Below, in pieces: positions 1 to 7,208 of a stretch of 64,000 bases of DNA (the stretch's first letter is position 1; every line of letters begins with the position of its first letter). Below the pieces are notes generated by a model. That model had not been told where the DNA came from and ran no database searches. It worked only from the letters and a program-made list of their open reading frames with translations. The stretch is taken from positions 1 through 64,000 of the forward strand of contig NZ_FQVO01000018.1 of assembly GCF_900129385.1 (NCBI RefSeq). The letters are read 5' to 3'. The stretch is from Chryseobacterium takakiae (GTDB lineage Bacteria; Bacteroidota; Bacteroidia; Flavobacteriales; Weeksellaceae). The translations under genes were made by a program, and so were the position numbers.

Positions 1-11
1 AGTTTTTTTTT

Positions 12-44
12 AAACCTCATACAGCAATGTGTGAGGTTTTTTTT
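12..44 (+). terminator. Rho-independent terminator of an upstream gene outside the window
   Basis: An 8-bp stem (AAACCTCA with TGAGGTTT) is extended by partial pairing and followed by eight T. It should end a plus-strand transcript that enters from the left edge. Confidence 0.75.
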
Positions 45-71
45 GCTTGCTACCGTAAGGGAGACGTAAAA

Positions 72-598
72 GGTGAGAAGTGAGAGGTGAGAAGTGAGAA
101 GTGAGAAGTGAGAAGTGAGAAGTGAGAGGTGAGAAGGATATTCAGGTGTACGTTTAAAGTTCAGGGTTTAAAGTTTCAGGGTTTAGAGTTTAATACTTAA
201 CGTTAGGTTTAAGACTTAGAATAGGGTTTAATTAAGATTGAATATTCAGCGTTTGATGTTTTGATATTTAAAATATTTACGATCAGATTGGAAGTCCCGG
301 ATTTTATTATTTAACCTGAGTTCGGTAGCAAAATTTAAAAATAATTGGCAGTCTTTTACTGTTTTCAGGTTAAGTGACGGTTTTTTGGTAAAGAAGCAAT
401 GAGCAGTTAGTACACCCAAAATGTTCATTTTATTATTTAAGCTCAAGGCAGCATGCAGAACACCCTGCCATATCTTTTCTCTATCACTCATACCTCTTCT
501 TCACTACCCAAAATTTAACCTCTCACCTCACTTTTCACCTCTCACTTTTTACCTCTCACTTCTTACTTCTTACTTTTTACTTCTCACTTTTTTCACTT
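72..598. repeat. Repeat block bounded by inverted heptad (GTGAGAA) arrays
   Basis: Positions 72-137 carry about nine copies of a 7-bp unit (GTGAGAA/GTGAGAG). Positions 517-598 carry the same unit in reverse complement (TTCTCAC, CCTCTCAC and degenerate forms). The two arrays therefore face each other around about 380 bp of AT-rich DNA. Positions 152-210 hold a second degenerate repeat of roughly 14 bp (TTTAAAGTTTCAGGG-like). A weak minus-strand reading frame of 81 codons (246-491) lies between the arrays, but nothing supports it as a normal gene. The same heptads recur at 8718 and 23718. The block is best described as a non-coding repeat element of unknown origin. Confidence 0.6.
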
Positions 599-606
599 CC
601 ACCTAG

Positions 607-717
607 CCTCGATAGAAACGGTTACCCCGCAGCAGAAGATGAAAGAAGGGGATTATGCCCGGAAAAACCCCGGCGCGAGGAGTATGAGTGGATAGCGAGA
701 GAAAGCTCCTTGAAAGA
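607..717. repeat. Structured GC-rich intergenic element
   Basis: This stretch is clearly more GC-rich than its surroundings. It has complementary segments that could fold: CCTCG at 607 with CGAGG at 676, and AGGAG at 679 with CTCCT at 706. No reading frame fits. It resembles structured repeats that I associate with flavobacterial intergenic regions, but this is from memory and not verified here. Confidence 0.35.
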
Positions 718-766
718 AAATAAAAATTATGATGATTAAGTGATATATCGAAATGTTGTAATATGG

Positions 767-1768
767 TTATGCCTCATATTTCAGCAATTTGTTGATTTTA
801 ACCCGCGTTTTTAAAGAAACTTTATATGCTTCTTCTCTTAGTCTTTGTATTTTGCCTACAGGCTGAAAAAAAGCTTTACTTTCGTAAGGATTAAATGATA
901 AGAGTTCATTTTCACAAGATGCAGGGTCAAGTATATCTTCTTTACCAATCTTTAATTCTCCAATTTTAATAAATGGTGAATTTTTCCATTCAACATTTAG
1001 CTGATTTATTGGCTGTTTTTTTATATCATAGCATAGCTGAATATATACATCGGCAGAAAAAGTTTTTGATTTCAGATAGTCTTCAGCGGCTTCTTTCATC
1101 TTTTTACTTTTAGTAAACTTTTTATCAACAGATTGGGGAGCCAGCTTAATCTTAACCATATAGTCTCCGAGACGATATGCACCCACCGAATAAAAGTCGA
1201 ATGAAAGGATAAAGTCGTTTCTTTTCTGAAAAAGCTTAAAGAGATTCTTAATAAAAGAGGGTGTACATGTAGAAGGAATCACTTTAACAATTTGTGCAAT
1301 TAAAGAAAAGCTGCTCCATTTTTTAATATAAAATTGATTTATTGAAGTAAATAATTTCAGAAAAGTGCAAACTGAATTAATAGGAAATAATGGGAAATTT
1401 ACCAATGGATAATTGGCAATGAGGTTAGCTTGCTCATCTTTTATTTTTACTGCAAAACCGTAGGCCGGGATATCTTTTTTACTTTTGTTGATTTTCAAAT
1501 GTGCATTAGAAAGTCTGATGGTAAGATCGTAGATCTTTTTATCGAAAAGGTGCTCAAATTCTTGAGGAATATTTTCACTAATTATTAATCTGCCCTTGGT
1601 AACGGCATACGTTTTAGCATGGGCATTTCTGGTAGCGTAATTTACATCGCTTAAAGAAGCCGACTGTTCCACAAAATCAGAAATACTTTTTTTATTAATT
1701 TCAAAAAGTACTTTTTCTTCGTCAGTCAACCTATCGTAATCTTTATTATATTTCAATGGATCTGGCAT
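767..1768 (-). CDS. Catalase-like heme protein
   Basis: This 333-residue protein matches the short catalase-related family that is much smaller than monofunctional catalases (about 480+ residues). Near residues 43-60 the run NAHAKT corresponds to the catalase distal-histidine region, with His50 as the likely heme-side histidine. IRLSNAH follows near residue 85, like the RFSN region of the family. The C-terminal part (WKNSPFIKIGELKI, then SFNPYES..FQPVGKIQRLRE) matches the typical family ending. No signal peptide is visible, so it is probably cytosolic. Likely role: heme-dependent peroxide metabolism, though related folds also act on fatty-acid hydroperoxides. It stands alone, facing away from the FKBP gene. 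Confidence 0.7.
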   Translation of the reverse strand: MPDPLKYNKDYDRLTDEEKVLFEINKKSISDFVEQSASLSDVNYATRNAHAKTYAVTKGRLIISENIPQEFEHLFDKKIYDLTIRLSNAHLKINKSKKDIPAYGFAVKIKDEQANLIANYPLVNFPLFPINSVCTFLKLFTSINQFYIKKWSSFSLIAQIVKVIPSTCTPSFIKNLFKLFQKRNDFILSFDFYSVGAYRLGDYMVKIKLAPQSVDKKFTKSKKMKEAAEDYLKSKTFSADVYIQLCYDIKKQPINQLNVEWKNSPFIKIGELKIGKEDILDPASCENELLSFNPYESKAFFQPVGKIQRLREEAYKVSLKTRVKINKLLKYEA

Positions 1769-1977
1769 CAGTTTTTAAATCCAATTATAGCGCCAAGTTT
1801 CGGAAATGCTGTTAACATAGTATTAAACATATTTGAATTTTCTGAAAAATGAACACCATATAAACTCAAGCTTAATATTTCAAATAATTAATTTCTTCAA
1901 TTTCAGTTTTAAAATAAACCTCCCCTATCTAATCTGCTTCCGGTTGTAAAGTTATATCTTTGTAAAAAATATCAATT

Positions 1978-2412
1978 ATGGGCGTAGCAGATATGTTATT
2001 TAAAAGAAAAAAAGAACAGGCGGAGAAAAATTTAAAAGATGGTAAAGAATATATGGAAGAATATGGTAAGAGAGAAACAGTTGTTCAGTTACCAAGCGGT
2101 TTGCAGTATGAAGTTATAAAGGAAGGTGACGGCGAAAAACCAGGTCCCCGGTCTACTGTAAAATGTCATTATCACGGAACAACCATTACAGGAAAAATCT
2201 TCGACAGCTCTGTAAAAAGAGGTACTCCAGCATCTTTTCCGTTAAATAAGGTAATTGCCGGCTGGACAGAAGCACTTCAGCAGATGCCTGTAGGAAGTAA
2301 ATGGAGACTGATTATCCCACCACATTTGGCATATGGAGATCAGCAGATCAGTAAAGAGATAGGACCGAACAGTACCCTTATTTTTGAGGTGGAACTTCTT
2401 GAGATTAAATAA
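1978..2412 (+). CDS. FKBP-type peptidyl-prolyl cis-trans isomerase
   Basis: A 144-residue protein. The N-terminal 50 residues are charged and helical (KRKKEQAEKNLKDGKEYMEEYGKR), like FklB/Mip-type N-terminal helices. The FKBP domain covers about residues 52-144, with the expected landmarks: VKCHYHGT, IFDSS, GWTEALQQMPVGSKW, IPPHLAYGD and LIFEVELLEI. It has no signal peptide and is probably cytosolic. A TATCTTTG -7-like box lies 16 nt before the start (1955-1962), which supports the start at 1978. A clear terminator follows directly, so it is monocistronic. Confidence 0.9.
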   Translation: MGVADMLFKRKKEQAEKNLKDGKEYMEEYGKRETVVQLPSGLQYEVIKEGDGEKPGPRSTVKCHYHGTTITGKIFDSSVKRGTPASFPLNKVIAGWTEALQQMPVGSKWRLIIPPHLAYGDQQISKEIGPNSTLIFEVELLEIK

Positions 2413-2432
2413 TTATTATTGTTATAAACATT

Positions 2433-2464
2433 AAATTTACCTGTCTTCCGGGTAAATTTTTTTA
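2433..2464 (+). terminator. Terminator of the FKBP gene
   Basis: A 9-bp perfect stem (AAATTTACC with GGTAAATTT), a 9-nt loop and a T-rich tail, 20 nt after the FKBP stop codon. Confidence 0.8.
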
Positions 2465-2509
2465 TTTCCGTATATTAGTATTAATAATGATTTGTGATAA
2501 TTTAATGGA

Positions 2510-3460
2510 ATGAGGAATTTATTTTATTTTTTAATTTTTTCATGCGTTTTGACATCATGTATTTCAAAGAAAAACCAGGTAATCAGACAAAATATCCTTA
2601 CCCTTAAGGATAGCTATTGTAAGGCACCTTTTAAATACAATTATTCCAACACAATTCCTTCCTACAATTCAGATTCTATTCTTGCAGCCAATACAGACCT
2701 TAAAGAAAATTTTTCAGATCAGAGTATTTTAATTTTAAATGCGCTGGACAATCTTGATGAAGTTCATGAGATCATGAAACTTAAAAAAGACAGTTCACTA
2801 GCTTCTCAGGTAAAAGTTTTACAACTCAAAACAAAGATCAATAGTAAAATAACCATTGCATTAACAGAACTTGACGCAGTGGCTGCAGAGTTTGATTGTG
2901 AGGGGGAAAGAGTAGCACAAATTGGTGCCTACGTAGATAACCTTAATGAATCCCGAAATAATACACTGATTCTTTATTCTATTGTTGCAGGAGCAGCAGC
3001 TTCCATTGCCGGAGGTATTGTTAAAGACAATGGTTGGAGCAATGCAATAGATATTGGGGGTGGTACACTAGGGGCAGGTTTGGGTTTAGCGACTTTAAAT
3101 CCGAAAGGTCAAAAAGTGGAGTTTATCCATCAGCGAAATCTTTTACGGGACGTATGGAATGAAAAATTAGAATCACCGAACTTTCCACCCTTTGTTTGGT
3201 ATATGTACACTGAAAAGAAATTTTCAAATAAAGAGAAACATTCTATTATCAGCAGTATGAAGGAGCGGTGGCTGCATTATCAGTTTGATGATAATAAGCT
3301 TAAAGCTGACCAATCCGTCATTTTTAGTGACGGCGGTTATTACAGAGCCAATGATCTTCATAACCGTGCGGCAATGCTCAATCAAATGCAGTCGGCGACC
3401 AGAACGATTAATCAAAGTATCAACTATCTTCTTTTGGATCTGGACAAACTTATTCTTTAA
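2510..3460 (+). CDS. Lipoprotein of unknown function
   Basis: A 316-residue protein with a lipoprotein signal peptide: hydrophobic start, then LTSC with the lipidated cysteine at residue 17. Residues about 30-150 are polar and helix-forming. Residues about 154-190 form a glycine/alanine-rich hydrophobic segment (IVAGAAASIAGGIV ... GGGTLGAGLG) that could sit in or against a membrane. The C-terminal 100 residues are soluble and aromatic-rich. I do not recognise the family. The gene stands alone between two terminator or operator regions. It should be lipid-anchored in the envelope. Confidence 0.7.
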   Translation: MRNLFYFLIFSCVLTSCISKKNQVIRQNILTLKDSYCKAPFKYNYSNTIPSYNSDSILAANTDLKENFSDQSILILNALDNLDEVHEIMKLKKDSSLASQVKVLQLKTKINSKITIALTELDAVAAEFDCEGERVAQIGAYVDNLNESRNNTLILYSIVAGAAASIAGGIVKDNGWSNAIDIGGGTLGAGLGLATLNPKGQKVEFIHQRNLLRDVWNEKLESPNFPPFVWYMYTEKKFSNKEKHSIISSMKERWLHYQFDDNKLKADQSVIFSDGGYYRANDLHNRAAMLNQMQSATRTINQSINYLLLDLDKLIL

Positions 3461-3471
3461 TACAATTTAAA

Positions 3472-3490
3472 TGTAATAAAGTTTGTTACA
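3472..3490. promoter_or_regulatory. Putative Rrf2 operator upstream of the regulator gene
   Basis: The 19-mer TGTAATAAAGTTTGTTACA is an inverted repeat with one mismatch. It overlaps the -33 box of the promoter of the Rrf2 gene, a position suited to autorepression. A matching palindrome lies before the next gene at 3953. Confidence 0.65.
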
Positions 3491-3512
3491 TTTATAATTT
3501 TCTATATATTTG
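3482..3512 (+). promoter_or_regulatory. Bacteroidota-type promoter of the Rrf2 gene
   Basis: TTTG at 3482-3485, a 19-nt spacer and TATATTTG at 3505-3512. This fits the Bacteroidota primary-sigma consensus. The start codon follows 13 nt after the -7 box. Confidence 0.7.
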
Positions 3513-3525
3513 TACTATAATTGAG

Positions 3526-3933
3526 ATGAACAATACAAGATTTGCCACGGCGATACATATCATGACTTTATTGGCGGAAAATCCGCAGGAATGGCTCACC
3601 TCCGAGTGGATAGCAGGGAGTATTAATATTAATCCTGTTATTGTTCGAAAAGAATTAAGTGTTCTCAGAGAAGCAGGTCTTATTACCAGCAGACAGGGAA
3701 AAGAAGGGGGAAGCCAACTCTCAAAAAATGCCGATATTATAAAAATATCAGATATTTATCTGGCAGTTAAAAATACGGAAGTCTTAGGAAAAAAAAATAA
3801 CAATCCGAATCCTTCCTGTCCCGTAGGAAAAGAAATTAACAACCATTTGGAGGTATTGTTTTCCGAAACAGACCAGCTGGTTCTTAGTTTTTTGGGCGAT
3901 AAAACGCTGCAGGAATTTTTTGATCAGTTCTGA
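3526..3933 (+). CDS. Rrf2-family transcriptional regulator
   Basis: A 135-residue protein with the Rrf2 layout. An N-terminal winged helix-turn-helix covers about residues 1-65 (RFATAIHIMTLLAE, VIVRKELSVLREAGLITSRQGKEGG), followed by a dimerisation helix near 105-130. Iron-sulfur members such as IscR and NsrR have three cysteines, but this protein has only Cys98 (NPSCPVG), so a cluster is unlikely and a thiol-based redox or electrophile response is more plausible. A palindrome overlaps its own promoter and recurs before the next gene, so it probably represses both genes. The arrangement resembles Bacillus YwnA/YwnB. Confidence 0.88.
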   Translation: MNNTRFATAIHIMTLLAENPQEWLTSEWIAGSININPVIVRKELSVLREAGLITSRQGKEGGSQLSKNADIIKISDIYLAVKNTEVLGKKNNNPNPSCPVGKEINNHLEVLFSETDQLVLSFLGDKTLQEFFDQF

Positions 3934-3952
3934 TAAAAAATTTGTCTTTTAA

Positions 3953-3971
3953 TGTAATAAAATATATTACA
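3953..3971. promoter_or_regulatory. Putative Rrf2 operator upstream of the NAD(P)-binding oxidoreductase
   Basis: The 19-mer TGTAATAAAATATATTACA is a perfect 7+5+7 palindrome. Its half-site TGTAATA is identical to the left half-site of the operator at 3472. It ends 21 nt before the start codon of the next gene. Confidence 0.7.
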
Positions 3972-3992
3972 ATTTAATTTAAATAAAAAAGT

Positions 3993-4643
3993 ATGAAAAA
4001 AGTAGCAGTAATCGGTGCCACAGGATTTGTAGGATCACAGATTGTAAATGAATTATCAAACAGAGGATATGAAGTGGAAGCCATTGTAAGAGATACTTCA
4101 AAAATTCAGCAAAATGAAAAAGTGAAAGCAAAAAGTGTTGATGTAAATAAGATCGACAAACTGGCAGAAGCGCTGAAAGGCAATGAAGCAGTAATCAGTG
4201 CATTTAATGCAGGCTGGACAAATCCTAATTTGTACGATGATTTTCTTAACGGATCGATCAATATCGAAAAAGCTGTTGAAAAATCGGGTGTTAAAAGATT
4301 TATTACCGTAGGCGGTGCAGGAAGCTTATATCTTGATGGTAAACAATTGGTAGACGGGCCGGATTTCCCTGCCGAAATTAAGCCAGGCGCTACTGCTGCA
4401 AGGGATTATTTAAATAAAATCAAAGAAAACAATACCCTCGACTGGACTTTCTTCAGTCCTGCCATTGAAATGCATCAAGGAACAGCAGGGGTAAGAACCG
4501 GAAAATACAGAACCGCCTTAGAAAACCCTGTATTTGATGAAAACGGAAGAAGTGTTCTTTCCGTGGAAGATGTAGCAGTAGTTCTTGTTGATGAACTTGA
4601 ACAGAACAATCATATCAGAGAGCGTTTTACGGCAGCTTATTAA
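3993..4643 (+). CDS. NAD(P)-binding oxidoreductase (atypical SDR, YwnB-like)
   Basis: A 216-residue protein with an N-terminal dinucleotide-binding motif, KKVAVIGATGFVGSQIV (GxxGxxG), and an Arg after the second strand (EAIVRDTSKI), suggesting NADP(H). It belongs to the atypical SDR/NmrA-like group with no YxxxK catalytic pair, so it may be a quinone- or flavin-type reductase or a redox sensor. It lies 59 nt after the Rrf2 regulator and carries the matching operator in its own leader. It is probably derepressed under electrophile or redox stress. Substrate unknown. Confidence 0.85.
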   Translation: MKKVAVIGATGFVGSQIVNELSNRGYEVEAIVRDTSKIQQNEKVKAKSVDVNKIDKLAEALKGNEAVISAFNAGWTNPNLYDDFLNGSINIEKAVEKSGVKRFITVGGAGSLYLDGKQLVDGPDFPAEIKPGATAARDYLNKIKENNTLDWTFFSPAIEMHQGTAGVRTGKYRTALENPVFDENGRSVLSVEDVAVVLVDELEQNNHIRERFTAAY

Positions 4644-4654
4644 AATAGTGCTAT

Positions 4655-4689
4655 AAAAAATTTCGGCGGCACCAAAGGTGCCGCCGAAA
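4655..4689. terminator. Bidirectional terminator between convergent genes
   Basis: A 12-bp GC-rich stem (TTTCGGCGGCAC with its complement). The A6 run on its left gives a T-run for minus-strand transcripts, so it mainly ends the M23 peptidase mRNA. It lies 18 nt after the oxidoreductase stop and probably ends that transcript too. Confidence 0.75.
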
Positions 4690-4715
4690 TCCTGTCAATA
4701 TAAATAATCATGAAA

Positions 4716-5714
4716 TTATAAATTCATAAACAGCTTCGGATTTACCGGGCTGTTGTTTTTATGTACCTCATAATGAAGGTGAGGACCTGTAGAACGGCCG
4801 GAATTTCCGGACTTGGCAATCACCTGACCTACTTTTACCTTATCATTTACTTTCGCAACCAATTGAGACAAATGCCCGTAAAGCGTTGCTAAACCATTCC
4901 CATGAGAAACGATAACACAGTTTCCGTAACCACCTTTCTGACCTGAGAAAATAACGGTTCCCGCAGCAGTAGCAACAACATCGGAACCAAAAGGAACGGC
5001 AATATCCAGTCCTTTATGAAACTGCATCTGATCTGCTTCGGCAGGCGGATTATTCTTCTCTGTCGGCTTTGCATTGATTGCAGTAGCTGACGAATTATTT
5101 GCAACAGGAGCTGTGGAATTGGCTTTTGGGGTCACCATTACTTTTACCTGTCGTTTTTCTCCGTAGCTGTCGGTTACTTCAATAATTTTTTCTACCGGCT
5201 CGGCTTTCACTTCAGGAGCTGCAGCAGCGACTGCCGGTTTTGCAGCATTGTTTTTTACGGAAGCAAAAACAGTTTTAAAAGGAATAGGATTTTTTCTTAT
5301 TCCGAAATTAGACGAAATATATCCTTCTGTAGGCATTCCCAAAGGAACCTGAAGCAGTTTTTTCTGAATATCCATCAGATACTGGCTGTACCGGTTGGCT
5401 TGTTTGGCAAGATAAACGGAATTGGAAATGCTGTCTTTCTCAAGAACCTCCAGCTTTACGTTCGGCACATCTTTTGATTTCAGGAATGAGTTGAGTTGTG
5501 CTACTGTCTGATCTACTAATGCAAGATCAGTCTTCATTTTTAAATAATCCACACTGTCTTTTTCAGTGTTTATTTTTACAAGGTTTACTTCATAGTTCTT
5601 GTCATCCTTTTGGGAGTACAACTTTGCAATGAAGATCCCCTGCGCAAAAACAATCAGTAAAAGAGCTCCCAAAAGCACGTTTACGTTTTTTTTGCTGCTC
5701 AGAAATTTTTTCAT
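4716..5714 (-). CDS. M23 family metallopeptidase (LytM-type)
   Basis: A 332-residue envelope protein. A transmembrane anchor lies at residues 12-32, followed by a coiled-coil-like region at 40-125. The LytM domain starts near 128 (GYISSNFGIRKNPIPF). An alanine/proline/valine-rich segment of about 80 residues (147-229) then interrupts the domain before MQFHKGLDIA. Zinc ligands are predicted at His233, Asp237 and His314 (HLHYEV), and His281 (YGHLSQL) is also in place, so it should be active. It probably cleaves peptidoglycan cross-links or stem peptides during growth or division. The 3' end meets a strong terminator. Confidence 0.88.
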   Translation of the reverse strand: MKKFLSSKKNVNVLLGALLLIVFAQGIFIAKLYSQKDDKNYEVNLVKINTEKDSVDYLKMKTDLALVDQTVAQLNSFLKSKDVPNVKLEVLEKDSISNSVYLAKQANRYSQYLMDIQKKLLQVPLGMPTEGYISSNFGIRKNPIPFKTVFASVKNNAAKPAVAAAAPEVKAEPVEKIIEVTDSYGEKRQVKVMVTPKANSTAPVANNSSATAINAKPTEKNNPPAEADQMQFHKGLDIAVPFGSDVVATAAGTVIFSGQKGGYGNCVIVSHGNGLATLYGHLSQLVAKVNDKVKVGQVIAKSGNSGRSTGPHLHYEVHKNNSPVNPKLFMNL

Positions 5715-5941
5715 TTTTCCTCTCTTAGTATAATTACAAAACGATTTTAAGCATGCAAATTTACATAAAAATACATTTTGCAGCTTATGTTTAATAAAAA
5801 AATAAATATTTCTATAAATAACGCAGAATTAAACATTTCATTGTCCTGATATATTAATTTTAAAATAAAATGGGTTTTATCATACCCTGAAAAGGGTTCA
5901 TCAATCTTTGTTTTAATATATTTGCAGTTCACATTTCTATT

Positions 5942-6979
5942 ATGGCTAAAAAGAAAACGAATACAGAATCGAATCCGAAAAAAAGCAAAAATGATATTGC
6001 CGTAGGCGTGGTAGGAAGCGGAAGTTTTGCAACGGCTATCGTAAAAATGCTGGTTGAAAACTGTAAAACGGTACATTGGTGCGTAAGAAACGAATATGTA
6101 AAAGGGGCTATTGAGCAAAGAGGGCATAACCCAACTTATCTTACTGCAGTTAATTTCAATCTGAAAAACCTAAAGCTGACCACCGATATCAATGAGCTTG
6201 TTAGCGCTTGTGAAACAATCGTGTTGGCGACCCCTTCCATTTATCTTTCCGATACCTTGGATAAAATGACGTGTGATTATAAGAACAAAATTTTCGTTTC
6301 TGCCATTAAAGGGATTATACCTAAAGTAAATGATGTGGTAGCCCATTATCTGAGAGACGAATTCAAAATAGGTTTCCGTAACCAGGCCGTTATTGCTGGC
6401 CCTTGTCACGCAGAAGAAGTCGCTATGGAAAGACTTTCTTATCTCACCATAGCTACAGTGGAAGATGAAACTTCCGAAAAGCTGGTGAATATTTTCAATT
6501 CAGAATTTATTAAGGTACATTCCAGCAAAGATATTTTAGGAAATGAATACAGTGCAATCCTTAAAAACATTTTTGCCATTGGAGCAGGTATTGCCAGCGG
6601 TTTGGGATATGGAGACAACTTCACCGCCGTTTTCGTATCAAATGCCATCCGTGAAATGGAAACTTTCCTGGAAGCCATTTACGAAGCACCGAGAGATGTT
6701 AACGAAAGTGCGTATCTCGGGGATTTACTGGTAACCGCATATTCATTATTCTCAAGAAACAGAAACTTGGGAAATCTTATCGGAAAAGGATATACCGTAA
6801 AATCGGCTATTCAGTCGATGAATATGGTAGCAGAAGGATATTATGCAGCAGATTCAATTTATAAAACATCGAAAGACAAAGGATTAAAGCTTCCTATTGT
6901 TGACACCATTTACGGAATCCTTTACGAAGGTAAAAATGCTGAAAAACAGTTTAAAAAGCTGACTACAAAATTAAATTAA
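5942..6979 (+). CDS. gpsA: Glycerol-3-phosphate dehydrogenase [NAD(P)+]
   Basis: A 345-residue enzyme that makes sn-glycerol 3-phosphate from dihydroxyacetone phosphate for phospholipid synthesis. After a lysine-rich N-terminal tail of about 17 residues comes the Rossmann motif GVVGSGSFATAI. SAIKGI (catalytic-region Lys), AGPCHAEEVA and LKNIFAIGAGIASGLGYGDN follow in the correct order for the family. A TATATTTG box lies 17 nt before the start. It is a single gene followed by an inverted repeat. Confidence 0.95.
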   Translation: MAKKKTNTESNPKKSKNDIAVGVVGSGSFATAIVKMLVENCKTVHWCVRNEYVKGAIEQRGHNPTYLTAVNFNLKNLKLTTDINELVSACETIVLATPSIYLSDTLDKMTCDYKNKIFVSAIKGIIPKVNDVVAHYLRDEFKIGFRNQAVIAGPCHAEEVAMERLSYLTIATVEDETSEKLVNIFNSEFIKVHSSKDILGNEYSAILKNIFAIGAGIASGLGYGDNFTAVFVSNAIREMETFLEAIYEAPRDVNESAYLGDLLVTAYSLFSRNRNLGNLIGKGYTVKSAIQSMNMVAEGYYAADSIYKTSKDKGLKLPIVDTIYGILYEGKNAEKQFKKLTTKLN

Positions 6980-6998
6980 TCCCATTTATTGAAGATAT

Positions 6999-7049
6999 AG
7001 CATGATATCGCCACAGATAATTATGAATTATTTACAATGATATCATGCT
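6999..7049. repeat. Inverted repeat after gpsA
   Basis: AGCATGATATC at 6999-7009 pairs perfectly with GATATCATGCT at 7039-7049. A smaller palindrome (ATAATT..AATTAT) sits in the loop. Only a short T-run follows, so it may be a weak terminator or an mRNA 3'-end stabiliser. Confidence 0.5.
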
Positions 7050-7208
7050 TATTTTTACGGATCGCAACTATTCAATTCAACTTTCCCTCTTCCTATTTTC
7101 TTTCAGTCTCAACTTCAATCTAAACCTTAAAAATTGATGTTAAATATCCCTAAACAGCGCTTCATTTTAATTACTTTTCCCGAACTTTGAGATAATAAAA
7201 TTTAAATT

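Noticed and set aside
72..137. Possible CRISPR array
   Set aside because: The repeat unit is 7 bp with no spacers, so it is a tandem repeat.
246..491. Minus-strand 81-codon frame between heptad arrays
   Set aside because: It lies inside repeat-derived AT-rich DNA, has no promoter or ribosome site, and its tail runs into degenerate repeats. It was treated as part of the repeat block.
5747..6127. Minus-strand frame of 126 codons
   Set aside because: It overlaps the start of gpsA in another frame and has low-complexity aromatic-rich sequence without family features.
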